A stretch of DNA of 35,633 bases from Bradyrhizobiaceae bacterium. Lineage in GTDB: Bacteria; Pseudomonadota; Alphaproteobacteria; Rhizobiales; Xanthobacteraceae. The notes below the pieces were generated by a model. The model was not told where the DNA came from and did no database searches. It worked only from the letters and a program-made list of their open reading frames with translations. A program made the position numbers and the translations under genes. Each line of letters opens with the position of its first letter. Positions within the stretch are counted from its first letter, which is position 1. The DNA lies in contig CANKHJ010000026.1 of NCBI GenBank assembly GCA_947481635.1, forward strand, positions 1 through 35,633, read 5' to 3'. Positions 16,508 to 24,371 of this stretch are shown piece by piece.

Positions 16508-17749
16508 TCAATGCTGCATCGCGTGGGGTGTCGGGCGCTGGGACGGCGACGTCTGCCAAAGCTCGCGGCTTGCCAGACGCGCACCCTCGGCAAGCGCGCC
16601 GAGCTTCGCCCACATGATCGACGGATGAAATCGTTTCAGGAACGGGCCGGGTGAGAAGCCGCAATCGCTGCCTGCGATCACGTTCTCACGCCCGACCAGC
16701 TTCGCAAGCCGGACGATGCGTTCCGCGACCAGCTCCGGATGCTCGACCACATTGGTCTGGTGACTGATGACTCCGGGCACCAGCACGCGGCCCTCCGGCA
16801 GCTTGACGTCTTCCCAGACGCGCCATTCGTGCTGATGTCGCGCATTGGCCATTTCGAGCACATAGCCGCCGGTCTTCACCCGCAGCAGGAGATCGACAAT
16901 CGAACGCAACGGCACGTCGGTGGTGTGCGGGCCGTTCCAGCTTCCCCAGCACATGTGAAACCGGGTGCGTTCTTCCGGAATGCCCTTGAGCGCGTGATTG
17001 AGCGCCTCGACTCGCACCGCCGCCCATTTGCGATAATCGTCCATCGATCCGCGCGGCTGCATCATGTCGTACCAGCTCGCGAGATAGGCATCGTCGACCT
17101 GGAGGATGAATCCGGCATCGACGATCGCGCGATATTCCTCGCGCAGCGCATCGGCGGCCGCGAACAGGCCTTCTTCCTCGGTGCGATAGAACTGGTCCTC
17201 GCGCTCCGGCAGCATGCTTCCCGGCGCGACCGCGGTGAGAAAGCCGCCGGTCACGTTCACCGCTTTCAGCGCGTTCCTGAAATTTGTGAGGTCGCGGTTC
17301 AGCGCCGCGTGGCCGTTATAGCGCAGCGGCCCGGTCACCACCCAGCGGCGCGCGAAGGAGCGTTCGCGGCCGAAGAACACCCGGGTCGGGTCGTAGTCCG
17401 CATAGAACTCCGCGAAGTCGCTCCGGTCCTTGCCATGGATCGGCGAGCGGAATTTTTCGCCGGGCTTGAGTTCCAGATGCTCCAGGCCGGACAAGCGGTC
17501 GACTGCGTAATTCGCCCAGGTCCACGATTTGCCGAATTCGCCGTCGCTGACGAGATCAACACCGACGTCGGCCTGCTGCCGCACAACATCGGCGACTGAT
17601 GACGCCAAACATTGCTGATAGCGCGCGTTGTCGAGCGGCGCGCCGCCGTCCAGCGCCTTCTCCATTTGCTGATAGAGCGCGATCAGGTCGGGAGGCCGGA
17701 TCAGGCTGCCGACATGAGTGGTCAAGATACGATTGGCGCGCTCTTCCAT
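16508..17749 (-). CDS. Core MetE-like zinc protein 1 (methionine synthase C-terminal domain family)
   Basis: The 413-residue protein is a stand-alone TIM barrel of the MetE/epoxyalkane:CoM transferase family, lacking the N-terminal half of true MetE. HVGSL (12-16) and LVSDGEF (66-72) are present. The four zinc-ligand positions of MetE are conserved: FHMC (His265, Cys267), LEM (Glu299) and GSDCGF (Cys363). The family activates a thiol or thiolate through zinc and transfers an alkyl group. Homologues in catabolic clusters are usually annotated as methionine synthase, but without the N-terminal domain and beside a P450 this is unlikely to be housekeeping MetE. It lies between a TctC gene (6 bases) and the P450 (16 bases) in one transcript. 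Demethylation or C-S chemistry on the pathway intermediate is my inference. Confidence 0.88.
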   Translation of the reverse strand: MEERANRILTTHVGSLIRPPDLIALYQQMEKALDGGAPLDNARYQQCLASSVADVVRQQADVGVDLVSDGEFGKSWTWANYAVDRLSGLEHLELKPGEKFRSPIHGKDRSDFAEFYADYDPTRVFFGRERSFARRWVVTGPLRYNGHAALNRDLTNFRNALKAVNVTGGFLTAVAPGSMLPEREDQFYRTEEEGLFAAADALREEYRAIVDAGFILQVDDAYLASWYDMMQPRGSMDDYRKWAAVRVEALNHALKGIPEERTRFHMCWGSWNGPHTTDVPLRSIVDLLLRVKTGGYVLEMANARHQHEWRVWEDVKLPEGRVLVPGVISHQTNVVEHPELVAERIVRLAKLVGRENVIAGSDCGFSPGPFLKRFHPSIMWAKLGALAEGARLASRELWQTSPSQRPTPHAMQH

Positions 17750-17755
17750 GCCGGA

Positions 17756-18706
17756 TCACCCGCCGCCGACGCGGCCGGCGATCGGCGCCCATTTCTCGAC
17801 CTCCGCGCGCATGAACTCGCTCAGCTCCGCAGGCGACATCGCGCGCGCCTCGGCGCCGTCCTGGGCGAGCTGCTTCTGCACCGCGGGCGAGGAAAGACCG
17901 GCATTGATCGCGCGGTTCACGGCGGCGACGATCGCGGGCGGCAATCCCGCCGGCGCCGACAAGGCCCACCACGTCGTCGCGGTGAGATCGGGATAGCCGA
18001 GTTCGGCGAGCGTCGGGACCTCCGGCATGTCGGCCAGCCGTTGCGGTGACGAGATGCCGATTGCGACCAGCTTGCCGGCGCGAACCTGCTCGCGCGCGGT
18101 CGAAATGCTCATCATTCCGACTTTGACGTGGCCGGCGACCAGGTCGAGCAGCGCTTCGGCGCCGCCCTTGTAGGGAATATGCTGCAGCTTCAGCTGTTCC
18201 TTGGCGGCGAGATATTCCGCCACCAGATTGCCGACGCTGCCGACGCCGGGCGATACATAGTCGATCTGCTCGCCGGCCTTTGCCCGCCGCATGAAGTCCC
18301 TGAAGTTGGTTGACCCGAAGCTCGGATGCACCACGAACAGGTTGGGCGCACCGCCGAAATAGGCGATGTGGGTGAAGTCGCGCACCGGGTCGAAGCCGGC
18401 ATTCTTGTTCATCGCCGGCGCCAGCACGTGGGTCGACATCCCAGTGAGCGCAAGGGTGTAGCCGTCAGGAGCAGACCGCGCCGCCTCGCGCGAGCCGGTC
18501 ACACTGCCGCCACCCGGCCGGTTCTCGATCACGAATTGCTTGCCGAAGGCGGTGCTCAAGACCTCCGCGAAGGTGCGGGCCATCGTGTCGGACGCTCCGC
18601 CCGCCCCATAGGGAACGATGACCTTCACCGGCCGTTCCGGCCATTGGGCAAGCGCGGGCGTGGTCGATGCGAGGGCAGCGACCAGAAATGCGATGATTCG
18701 CGTCAT
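17756..18706 (-). CDS. Tripartite tricarboxylate transporter (TctC/Bug) substrate-binding protein C
   Basis: The 316-residue protein starts with a Sec signal peptide (MTRIIAFLVAALASTTPALA, cleaved near LAQ). It shows the Bug motifs WPERPVKVIVPYGAGGASDT, VIENRPGGGSVTGS, DGYTLALT, IPYKGGAEALLDLV and VPTLAELGYPD. It is the first gene of the long minus-strand block. ATG at 18706 is preceded by GGAAGG, and the region upstream carries the 17-bp palindrome at 18800-18816, so its expression is a good candidate for IclR control. Six bases separate it from the MetE-like gene. The ligand is probably the starting compound of the P450 branch, an inference from position. Confidence 0.94.
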   Translation of the reverse strand: MTRIIAFLVAALASTTPALAQWPERPVKVIVPYGAGGASDTMARTFAEVLSTAFGKQFVIENRPGGGSVTGSREAARSAPDGYTLALTGMSTHVLAPAMNKNAGFDPVRDFTHIAYFGGAPNLFVVHPSFGSTNFRDFMRRAKAGEQIDYVSPGVGSVGNLVAEYLAAKEQLKLQHIPYKGGAEALLDLVAGHVKVGMMSISTAREQVRAGKLVAIGISSPQRLADMPEVPTLAELGYPDLTATTWWALSAPAGLPPAIVAAVNRAINAGLSSPAVQKQLAQDGAEARAMSPAELSEFMRAEVEKWAPIAGRVGGG

Positions 18707-18799
18707 GGCGATCCTTCCCGCGCGATGCCGGCAGTATCACGGCTCTTTTCGCGCAGTATGCTTGGCCTTGGGCCGGATGAGCAGGGCTTAAGTCGTCGG

Positions 18800-18816
18800 T
18801 GTCCGCACAGTGGACA
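18800..18816 (-). promoter_or_regulatory. Candidate IclR-1 operator, copy 1
   Basis: Read on the minus strand the site is TGTCCACTGTGCGGACA, a near-palindrome with arms TGTCC/GGACA and inner C/G pairs. It lies in the 200-base divergent region, 94 bases from the TctC-C start and 90 from the PhyH-like start. The same sequence, differing only at the central base, occurs at 23682-23698 beside the IclR-1 gene. On the minus strand the match extends to TTG before and CGA after the core, with one further mismatch, so the sites are oriented. Binding by IclR-1 is inference. Confidence 0.55.
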
Positions 18817-18838
18817 AAGCAGGGGCAAATATTGCGTC

Positions 18839-18856
18839 GAGCCCGGGGCCGGGCTC
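18839..18856. repeat. GC-rich hairpin in the leader of the PhyH-like gene
   Basis: GAGCCCGG (18839-18846) and CCGGGCTC (18849-18856) form a perfect 8-bp stem with a two-base loop. It lies 50 bases before the PhyH-like start codon and downstream of the candidate operator, so it would be in that gene's 5' leader. There is no T-run. It could affect mRNA stability or be chance in GC-rich DNA. Confidence 0.35.
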
Positions 18857-18906
18857 AGCTTGACGGGCAGGATTCCGAAGATGAATCCGCGACGAGAGGA
18901 GACGTC

Positions 18907-19749
18907 ATGAACAGGCACCCGCTGCAGCCGGTTTCCAAGGATGACGTCGCGCGCTTCCGGGAAGACGGCGCAATCTGCATCCGTAACGTGTTCGATCGCG
19001 AATGGTGCGCGCGCATGAACGCCGCGGTCGAGCGGCTGCTGGTCAACCCCGGCAATCGCGCCCGCGAGGCCACCAAGGCCGGGGATCCCGGCCGTTTCCA
19101 TATGAATGTCTTCATGTGGCGCTGGGACGCGGACTTTCGCGAGTTCGCGCTGACGTCGCCGCTGCCGGAACTCGCCGCGACGCTGATGGAGCAGGACCGC
19201 GTGTCGCTGTTCTACGACCAGGCCTTCATCAAGGAGCCGGGCACGCGCGAAGTCACGCAGTGGCATCACGACCTGCCGTATTGGCCGGCGCTCGGCAACG
19301 ACATCATCTCATGCTGGGTCGCGCTGACGCCGGTGAATGTCGCCGGCAGCGGCGTCGAATATGTCGCGGGCTCGCACAAGTGGGGCAAGTTCTATCAGGC
19401 GGTCACGCCCGATAAGGACGGCCATTTCAGCGCCAGCAGCTTCGAGCCATGCCCTGATTTCTCGCAGCTCAAGGGCGATCCGAAATACAAGTTCATCTCA
19501 TGGGACTGCGAGCCCGGCGATGTCATCTGCCATCATCCGCTGACGGTGCATGGCGCCGGCTCCAACCCGTCGCCGAACCGGCGCGCGGCGATCTCGATCC
19601 GCTACGCCGGGCGCGATGCGCGCTGGGATCCGCGCGCCAATGTGATGCGCTGCGAGGGCGAACCCGAGACCAAGCTCAAGGCCGGCGATCCGCTCGTGCT
19701 CGATGGCGTGTTTCCGGTGACGTGGGAGCGCGAACGCGCTCACGCATGA
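18907..19749 (+). CDS. Phytanoyl-CoA dioxygenase (PhyH)-like Fe(II)/2-oxoglutarate oxygenase
   Basis: The 280-residue protein has the PhyH pattern: an N-terminal FREDGAICIRNVF, the iron motif QWHHDLPYW with His120 and Asp122, and VHGAGSN with the distal His215. NRRAAISIRY follows about ten residues later, with Arg225/226 to hold 2-oxoglutarate. PhyH enzymes hydroxylate acyl-CoAs, small acids and many secondary metabolites. I start at ATG 18907 because GAGGAG lies five bases upstream; the longer frame from 18799 covers the operator and has no ribosome site. It is the first gene of the operon with the TRAP transporter 25 bases downstream, so it probably acts on what that transporter brings in. 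It is divergent from the P450 block and may share its control. Confidence 0.92.
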   Translation: MNRHPLQPVSKDDVARFREDGAICIRNVFDREWCARMNAAVERLLVNPGNRAREATKAGDPGRFHMNVFMWRWDADFREFALTSPLPELAATLMEQDRVSLFYDQAFIKEPGTREVTQWHHDLPYWPALGNDIISCWVALTPVNVAGSGVEYVAGSHKWGKFYQAVTPDKDGHFSASSFEPCPDFSQLKGDPKYKFISWDCEPGDVICHHPLTVHGAGSNPSPNRRAAISIRYAGRDARWDPRANVMRCEGEPETKLKAGDPLVLDGVFPVTWERERAHA

Positions 19750-19774
19750 AGTAACAAACGGGGAGGAGAAGACG

Positions 19775-20779
19775 ATGAACAGGATGCTATTTGCGGCGAC
19801 TGCACTCGCTGCGGTTTCCATCGGCTCCGGCGCCAGCGCCCAGGAGAAACTCAAGTTCGCGGTGTTCACGCCCGACAACGAGATGACCCATCAGATCGTG
19901 ATGAAGCCGTGGGCGGAACGGGTCAACAAGGACTCCGGCGGCACGCTCGACATTCAGACCTTCGCGAATGGCGCGCTCGGTCGCAATCCTGCGCTTCAGA
20001 CCAAGATGCTGCAGGACGGCGTCGCCGATATCGCCTGGGTGATCCCGTCTTATACCCCCGGTGTCTATCTCGACGATGACGTGTTCGAGCTGCCGAACGT
20101 CATTCAGGATTCGGTCGAAGGCTCGGTTGCCGCCTGGAAGATGCTGCAAAAGGGCCAGCTGCGCGGTTACGACCAGTTCTACATGATCGGGCTTTTCACC
20201 TCGTCGCCCTATACCTTCCACACCAATTACGCGGTGCGCAAAGCCGAAGACCTCAAGGGCAAGAAGATCCGCGCCGTCGGCACCATCTCGACGGAATCGA
20301 TCAAGGCGCTGGGTGCGGTGCCGGAAGGCATGCCGTTCCCGCAATTGCCGGAAGCGATCTCGCGCGGTGTCATCGACGGCACCACCGGGCACCCGATTGC
20401 GGTCTATGATTTCGGCGTGTCGAAGGTCACCAATTATCATTATCTCGGCAAGATCGGCACGGTCACGCTCGGCATCTTCATGAACAAGGCGAAGTTCGAC
20501 AGCCTGCCGGCGCAGGCCAAGGCCGCGATCGAGAAGCATAAGGGCGAAGCATTGTCGCGCGCCTTCGGCAAGATGTCCGAAGACCGCAACAGCGAGTTGA
20601 TCGCCGAATGGAAGAAGGACTCCAAGCGCCTGGTGGTCGAGCAGGACAAGGACCAGATGGCGGCATGGGACAAGACGCTGGCGCCGGTTCTCTCGACCTG
20701 GGAAGCCGCCGACGCGCGCAACAAGACCCTGCTCACCTCGATGCGGCAGGAACTGGGTTCCAGCCGCACCAGCAAGTAA
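19775..20779 (+). CDS. TRAP transporter substrate-binding protein (DctP family)
   Basis: The 334-residue periplasmic protein has a signal peptide cleaved near GASAQ. The DctP fold landmarks are FAVFTPDNEMTHQIVMKPWAERV, the LQDGVADIAW segment, GRNPALQTKM, and DLKGKKIRAVGTISTESIKALGAVP around the conserved ligand-carboxylate Arg (KIRAVG). LPEAISRGVIDGTTGHP follows. It binds an organic acid and delivers it to the DctQM pair encoded next. ATG at 19775 follows GGGGAGGAG. The 60-base gap to DctQ contains a strong hairpin, which may let this gene be expressed above the membrane subunits. Confidence 0.95.
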   Translation: MNRMLFAATALAAVSIGSGASAQEKLKFAVFTPDNEMTHQIVMKPWAERVNKDSGGTLDIQTFANGALGRNPALQTKMLQDGVADIAWVIPSYTPGVYLDDDVFELPNVIQDSVEGSVAAWKMLQKGQLRGYDQFYMIGLFTSSPYTFHTNYAVRKAEDLKGKKIRAVGTISTESIKALGAVPEGMPFPQLPEAISRGVIDGTTGHPIAVYDFGVSKVTNYHYLGKIGTVTLGIFMNKAKFDSLPAQAKAAIEKHKGEALSRAFGKMSEDRNSELIAEWKKDSKRLVVEQDKDQMAAWDKTLAPVLSTWEAADARNKTLLTSMRQELGSSRTSK

Positions 20780-20786
20780 CCGCGAA

Positions 20787-20819
20787 TCGGGCAGCGCCGT
20801 CTCGACCGGCGCTGCCCGA
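20787..20819 (+). terminator. Intra-operon stem-loop after the TRAP binding-protein gene
   Basis: TCGGGCAGCGCCG (20787-20799) and CGGCGCTGCCCGA (20807-20819) form a perfect 13-bp stem with a seven-base loop, starting eight bases after the stop codon. There is no T-run, so full termination is unlikely. Partial termination or 3' protection would give more binding protein than membrane subunits, as is usual for such operons. Confidence 0.6.
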
Positions 20820-20839
20820 CCGCTGAAACACGCGCGAGA

Positions 20840-21397
20840 GTGGATTTTCCGCCGATGCCCGCGGCAGCGCCGCCGTCTTTGCTGAGCCGGCTTGAGGGCG
20901 TCGCGGTGATCTGCACGCGCGCGCTTTCGATTGTCGGTCTCGTCGCGCTAATGATCCTAGCGTTCATCACGCTGGCGAATGGCCTGCTGCGTTGGCTGAT
21001 CAATCAGCCGATTGCCGGCGTGGTCGACGTCGGCGCCTTGGCGATCGCCATTGCGGTGAGCTGCTGCATGCCGATCGCGCTGATGGAACGCAGCCACATC
21101 ACCTTCCGCCTGATGTCGTCGTTGCACCCGGGCCTCGGCCGGCTGCTCGATCTCCTCGCCGACATTGCGGTGACCATCGTGCTCGCTCTGATGGCGTGGC
21201 AATTCTGGGTCTATGCTGGCGGCCTCGCGATCTCCGGAGAACGGACTTATGTGCTGAAAATTCCCGCGGCCCCGTTCTGGTACGCGGCCGACGTCATTCT
21301 CTGGGTTGCGGTGCTGGTGCAACTGGTCGTGGTCGCGCTCGACATCGCCAACCTGGTCAACCCCACGCCGCGACGGTCGGAACACCAACCCCGATGA
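20840..21397 (+). CDS. TRAP transporter small permease (DctQ family)
   Basis: The 185-residue protein has four predicted membrane segments at about 28-50, 63-83, 103-125 and 145-171. Between the second and third lies the cytoplasmic-loop motif MERSHITFRL, typical of DctQ. DctQ forms the membrane complex with DctM and docks the binding protein. The start is uncertain: GTG at 20840 begins the longest frame, while ATG at 20855 would remove five residues; neither has a strong ribosome site. The stop codon overlaps the DctM start by four bases (ATGA), so the two are translated together. Confidence 0.9.
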   Translation: MDFPPMPAAAPPSLLSRLEGVAVICTRALSIVGLVALMILAFITLANGLLRWLINQPIAGVVDVGALAIAIAVSCCMPIALMERSHITFRLMSSLHPGLGRLLDLLADIAVTIVLALMAWQFWVYAGGLAISGERTYVLKIPAAPFWYAADVILWVAVLVQLVVVALDIANLVNPTPRRSEHQPR

Positions 21398-22728
21398 GTC
21401 CTCTGGAAATCGGCGGGCTTGGCATTCTCGCGCTGTTCGCGCTGATGCTGATCCAGATTCCGATCGGCTTCGCGATGATCATCGTCGGCGTCGTGGGATT
21501 CGCGTTGCAGGGGGGATGGGGTCCCGCGGTCACGCTGCTGGTCAATGAGCCGTCCGGCGTGCTCTCCAGCGCCGAACTCGCGACCGTGCCACTGTTCCTG
21601 CTGATGGGAACCTTCGCCAGCGTGGCCGGTTTCTCGACCGATATCTACAATCTGGCGGCGGCCTTCCTCGGACATCGGCGTGGCGGCCTCGCCTATGCGA
21701 CCATCGGCGGCAGCGCCGCCTTCGGCGTCGTCTGTGGGTCGTCGACAGCCACCGCGGCAACTTTCGCCAAGGCCGCGTTGCCGGAGATGCTCAAGCGCGG
21801 CTATTCGCCGGCCTTCTCGACCGGCACGATCGCGGCCGGCGGCACGCTCAAGTCGCTGATCCCGCCGTCGATCGTCATGATCCTCTATTGCATCGTGTCG
21901 AAGGCCTTCATCCTCGATCTGTTCCGGGCCGCGATCGTGCCGGCCATTCTGGCGATCGCCGTGAACCTGATCGCGATCGCCATCATGGTGCGCCTCAATC
22001 CGGCGGCAGCACCGCTCGGCCCGCGTATTCCCTGGGAGGAGCGCTGGGCGGCGCTCAGGGCCGCTGCGCCACTGCTGTTCCTGGTGATCGCGGTGTTCGG
22101 TGGCCTTTACAGCGGCATCTTCACCGTGACCGAGGCGGCGTCGGTCGCGGCGGTGCTGTCGCTGCTGTTTGCGCTGGCGCGCGGCCGGCTCAACTGGACC
22201 ACGCTGTGGCAGGGCCTGCGTGAATCCGCGTCCGCGACCGGCATGATCTATGTGATGATCATGGGCTCGCTGATCTTCACGTATTTCCTCAATCTCGGGC
22301 GCGTGCCGGAGGCGTTTGTCGGCTGGATCGCCCAGTTGAACTGGCCGCCGCTCGCCATCGTCGCCGGGCTGCTGCTCGCCTATCTCATCCTCGGCGCGGT
22401 GTTCGACGAAATCTCGGCGATGCTGATCACGCTGCCGCTGGTGCTGCCGGTGATTCAGAAGCTCGCTCTGGCGCTGATGCCCGGCGTGTCGCAGGACATG
22501 GTCTCGCTGTGGTGGGGCATCATTAACGTCGTCATCATCGAACTCGGCATGATCATCCCGCCGATTGGGATCATCGTGTTCATCCTGCATGGGCTGGCGC
22601 CGCAGATCGCGATCCGTACCATCTATCGCGGCGTGACGCCGTTCATTTTTGCCGATCTGGTGCTGCTCGCGCTGCTCACGCTTTTTCCAGCGATTTCGCT
22701 CTGGCTGCCGAGGGTGCTGCCGGCGTGA
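21394..22728 (+). CDS. TRAP transporter large permease (DctM family)
   Basis: The 444-residue, very hydrophobic protein has about 12 membrane segments. Family motifs include VPLFLLMGTFASVAGFS, GGLAYATIGGSAAFGVVCGSSTATAATF, GTIAAGGTLKSLIPPS and the C-terminal IPPIGIIVFI. It is the ion-coupled (usually Na+) translocation subunit. It overlaps DctQ by four bases at the start. Its last 53 bases (22676-22728) overlap the 3' end of IclR-1 on the opposite strand, so both proteins share antisense coding sequence. The protein ends in a normal DctM-like way (LWLPRVLPA), so the overlap probably comes from extension of the IclR-1 tail. Confidence 0.95.
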   Translation: MSPLEIGGLGILALFALMLIQIPIGFAMIIVGVVGFALQGGWGPAVTLLVNEPSGVLSSAELATVPLFLLMGTFASVAGFSTDIYNLAAAFLGHRRGGLAYATIGGSAAFGVVCGSSTATAATFAKAALPEMLKRGYSPAFSTGTIAAGGTLKSLIPPSIVMILYCIVSKAFILDLFRAAIVPAILAIAVNLIAIAIMVRLNPAAAPLGPRIPWEERWAALRAAAPLLFLVIAVFGGLYSGIFTVTEAASVAAVLSLLFALARGRLNWTTLWQGLRESASATGMIYVMIMGSLIFTYFLNLGRVPEAFVGWIAQLNWPPLAIVAGLLLAYLILGAVFDEISAMLITLPLVLPVIQKLALALMPGVSQDMVSLWWGIINVVIIELGMIIPPIGIIVFILHGLAPQIAIRTIYRGVTPFIFADLVLLALLTLFPAISLWLPRVLPA

Positions 22729-23539
22729 CTGTGGCGGCTTTGGCCTCGACACCGTTCCGGCCGCTGCCGACACGGTCAGCGATCGTCGACGCCAATCCAA
22801 TCAACGGCCCGAGGAAGCGCTGCTTGGCTTCTTCCGTCGTCAGCGCCGAGGCGATCCAGATCATCGACACGCAGCCGAGCACGCGATCTCCGACGATCGG
22901 CACCGAGATGCCCGAGGCCTTCGGATTGATTTCGCGATCCTGCAGCGCATAGCCCTGCGCGCGGATCGCGGCCAGCAGCGCGGTCAGCCGTCCGGTATCG
23001 AATTTGTCCTCGGTCGAATCCGAATGGGCCAGCATGTCGATGATGGTCTGGCGTTCGTTATCCGGGGCGAAGGCGAGATAGGCCCGGCCGGCAGCGGTGC
23101 GCAGCATCGGCAACCGGCGTCCGACCATGCCGTAATCGATCGAGAGCGAGCTCGCCGGATGGGTGGTCTCGCGGATCAGCATTCGCCCTTCCTCCAGCGT
23201 CATCAGCGCCAGCGGCCAGACCAGGGTCCGGGTGAACTCCGTCATCAGGGGCTTGGCGATATCGGTGATCCATTCGTCGTCGACAAAGCCGTCGCTCAGC
23301 GTTCGCACCTGCCGGGCTAGGCAGAACCGGTCGACCGAGCCGCTGCGGGTCACGAAGCCGGCGCGGCTCAGCGTTTCCAGCAGCCGATACACCGTAGGGC
23401 GGGGGAGGCGTGTCTCCTGCGCTAGCTCGACGACCGAGGCCACCTTGTGCCGGTTCATGGCCGCGAGCACGGCAAGGCCGCGCTCCAGCGCCCGCACGCC
23501 GCGCGCCCCGCTACTATCGTTTCCGTCCCCATGGGCCAT
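22676..23539 (-). CDS. IclR-family transcriptional regulator 1
   Basis: The 287-residue protein has an N-terminal winged helix-turn-helix (about 16-75; ELAQETRLPRPTVYRLLETL with wing GFVTRSGSVDRF). An IclR effector domain follows (about 85-265), with GRRLPMLRTAAGRAYLAF and ISVPIVGDRVLGCVSM. The C terminus carries an Ala/Lys/Arg-rich tail of about 25 residues beyond the usual end; this tail is the part that overlaps DctM. IclR proteins bind palindromes as dimers of dimers and respond to small organic acids, often in aromatic catabolism. The gene is divergent from the VOC operon with a 215-base gap holding a candidate operator, so it is the obvious regulator of that operon and, by the shared site, of the genes around 18.8 kb. 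Confidence 0.94.
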   Translation of the reverse strand: MAHGDGNDSSGARGVRALERGLAVLAAMNRHKVASVVELAQETRLPRPTVYRLLETLSRAGFVTRSGSVDRFCLARQVRTLSDGFVDDEWITDIAKPLMTEFTRTLVWPLALMTLEEGRMLIRETTHPASSLSIDYGMVGRRLPMLRTAAGRAYLAFAPDNERQTIIDMLAHSDSTEDKFDTGRLTALLAAIRAQGYALQDREINPKASGISVPIVGDRVLGCVSMIWIASALTTEEAKQRFLGPLIGLASTIADRVGSGRNGVEAKAATVTPAAPSAARAKSLEKA

Positions 23540-23562
23540 CGTTATGGTCCCTAAAGCACTCC

Positions 23563-23649
23563 GTCATGGCCGGGCTTGTCCCGGCAATCCACGTCTACCT
23601 TCGTCATGTAAGGAAGACGTGGATGCCCGCGACAAGCGCGGGCATGACG
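23563..23649. repeat. Large palindromic REP/RPE-like element
   Basis: The element begins CGTCATGGCCGGGCTTGTC and ends GACAAGCGCGGGCATGACG, which pair as outer arms with a few mismatches. Inner arms ATCCACGTCT (from 23587) and AGACGTGGAT (to 23624) continue the stem. This is the layout of a palindromic repeat widespread between genes in Bradyrhizobium-like genomes. It lies between IclR-1 and its candidate operator, in the 5' region of IclR-1. Confidence 0.75.
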
Positions 23650-23681
23650 GCGGTTGCGTTGGCATTGGTGCCGCTCTGGAT

Positions 23682-23698
23682 TGTCCACTCTGCGGACA
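23682..23698 (+). promoter_or_regulatory. Candidate IclR-1 operator, copy 2
   Basis: TGTCCACTCTGCGGACA is a near-palindrome 57 bases before the VOC start and 143 bases from the IclR-1 start. It matches copy 1 (18800-18816, minus strand) at 16 of 17 positions, the difference being the central base. The TGCGGA half resembles half-sites of known IclR-family operators. The position fits control of the VOC operon and autoregulation; this is inference. Confidence 0.6.
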
Positions 23699-23754
23699 TC
23701 GAGTCAAGCGCGCTGGGCGGCTGCGGGAGCGCTGGTTAGCGTTAGGAGGAAAGC

Positions 23755-24357
23755 ATGCGGGAAGAGGAAATCGCCATGTCGCAAGCCGCCGCACAGCAGG
23801 CTCAGACCGAGCCGCGCGTCCAGCTCAGCATGAGCCATATCGGAATCTATGTGCACGACGTGGCGAAGATGGAAGATTTCTACACCCGCGTGCTCGGCTT
23901 CACGGTGACCGATCGCGGCCAGGTCCGCGGCGCGGATATCGTGTTCACCAGTTGGGACCCGCGCGACCATCATCAGGTGATCCTGGTCGCCGGCCGCCCG
24001 AAGGACCTCGCGTTCAATCACATCAATCAGATGTCGTTCAAGGTCGCCTCGGTCGAAGACCTGCAGACGGTGTGGCGGCGCGTCAAGGATGAGCCCGGCG
24101 CCAGCGACCTGCGTCCGATGGATCACGGCAATGCCTGGTCGCTCTACTTCCGCGACCCGGAGGGCAATCGCATCGAGGTGTTCTGCGACACCGAATGGTA
24201 TATTTCGCAGCCGTGTCTTGAGGACCTCGACCTCTCGCTGCCGGCCGATCAGATCCGCGCCAAGTCCGATGCGTTCTGCCGCACTGCGCCAGGATTCAAG
24301 CCGATCGCGGAGTTTCGGGCCGAAGTCGCCAGGAAGATCGGCGTGAAGGCACCGTAA
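23755..24357 (+). CDS. VOC-superfamily dioxygenase-like protein
   Basis: The 200-residue protein has one pair of beta-alpha-beta-beta-beta modules. Metal ligands in the arrangement of type I extradiol dioxygenases are visible: His28 (MSHIGIYV), His89 (FNHINQMSF) and Glu141 (NRIEVF). His124 (MDHGNAWSLYF) stands where a catalytic His lies in that family, and FRDPEGN precedes the Glu. Ring-cleaving dioxygenase activity is therefore possible, but single-pair VOC proteins also include glyoxalases and isomerases. ATG at 23755 follows AGGAGG; ATG at 23776 also has GAGGAA upstream and would remove seven residues. It is the first gene of the IclR-1-adjacent operon, 14 bases before a phenol-type flavin hydroxylase, which supports ring cleavage of the hydroxylated product. 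Confidence 0.9.
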   Translation: MREEEIAMSQAAAQQAQTEPRVQLSMSHIGIYVHDVAKMEDFYTRVLGFTVTDRGQVRGADIVFTSWDPRDHHQVILVAGRPKDLAFNHINQMSFKVASVEDLQTVWRRVKDEPGASDLRPMDHGNAWSLYFRDPEGNRIEVFCDTEWYISQPCLEDLDLSLPADQIRAKSDAFCRTAPGFKPIAEFRAEVARKIGVKAP

Positions 24358-24371
24358 GCACGCACCCATCC

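Noticed and set aside
21247-22800. A 517-codon open frame on the minus strand opposite DctM
   Set aside because: Its product is a run of Arg, His, Asp and Gln with no family pattern, as expected for the antisense of a hydrophobic GC-rich membrane protein.
23563-23649. Terminator for IclR-1 or the VOC operon
   Set aside because: It lies at the 5' ends of both divergent genes, so it cannot end either transcript; the form fits a repeat element.
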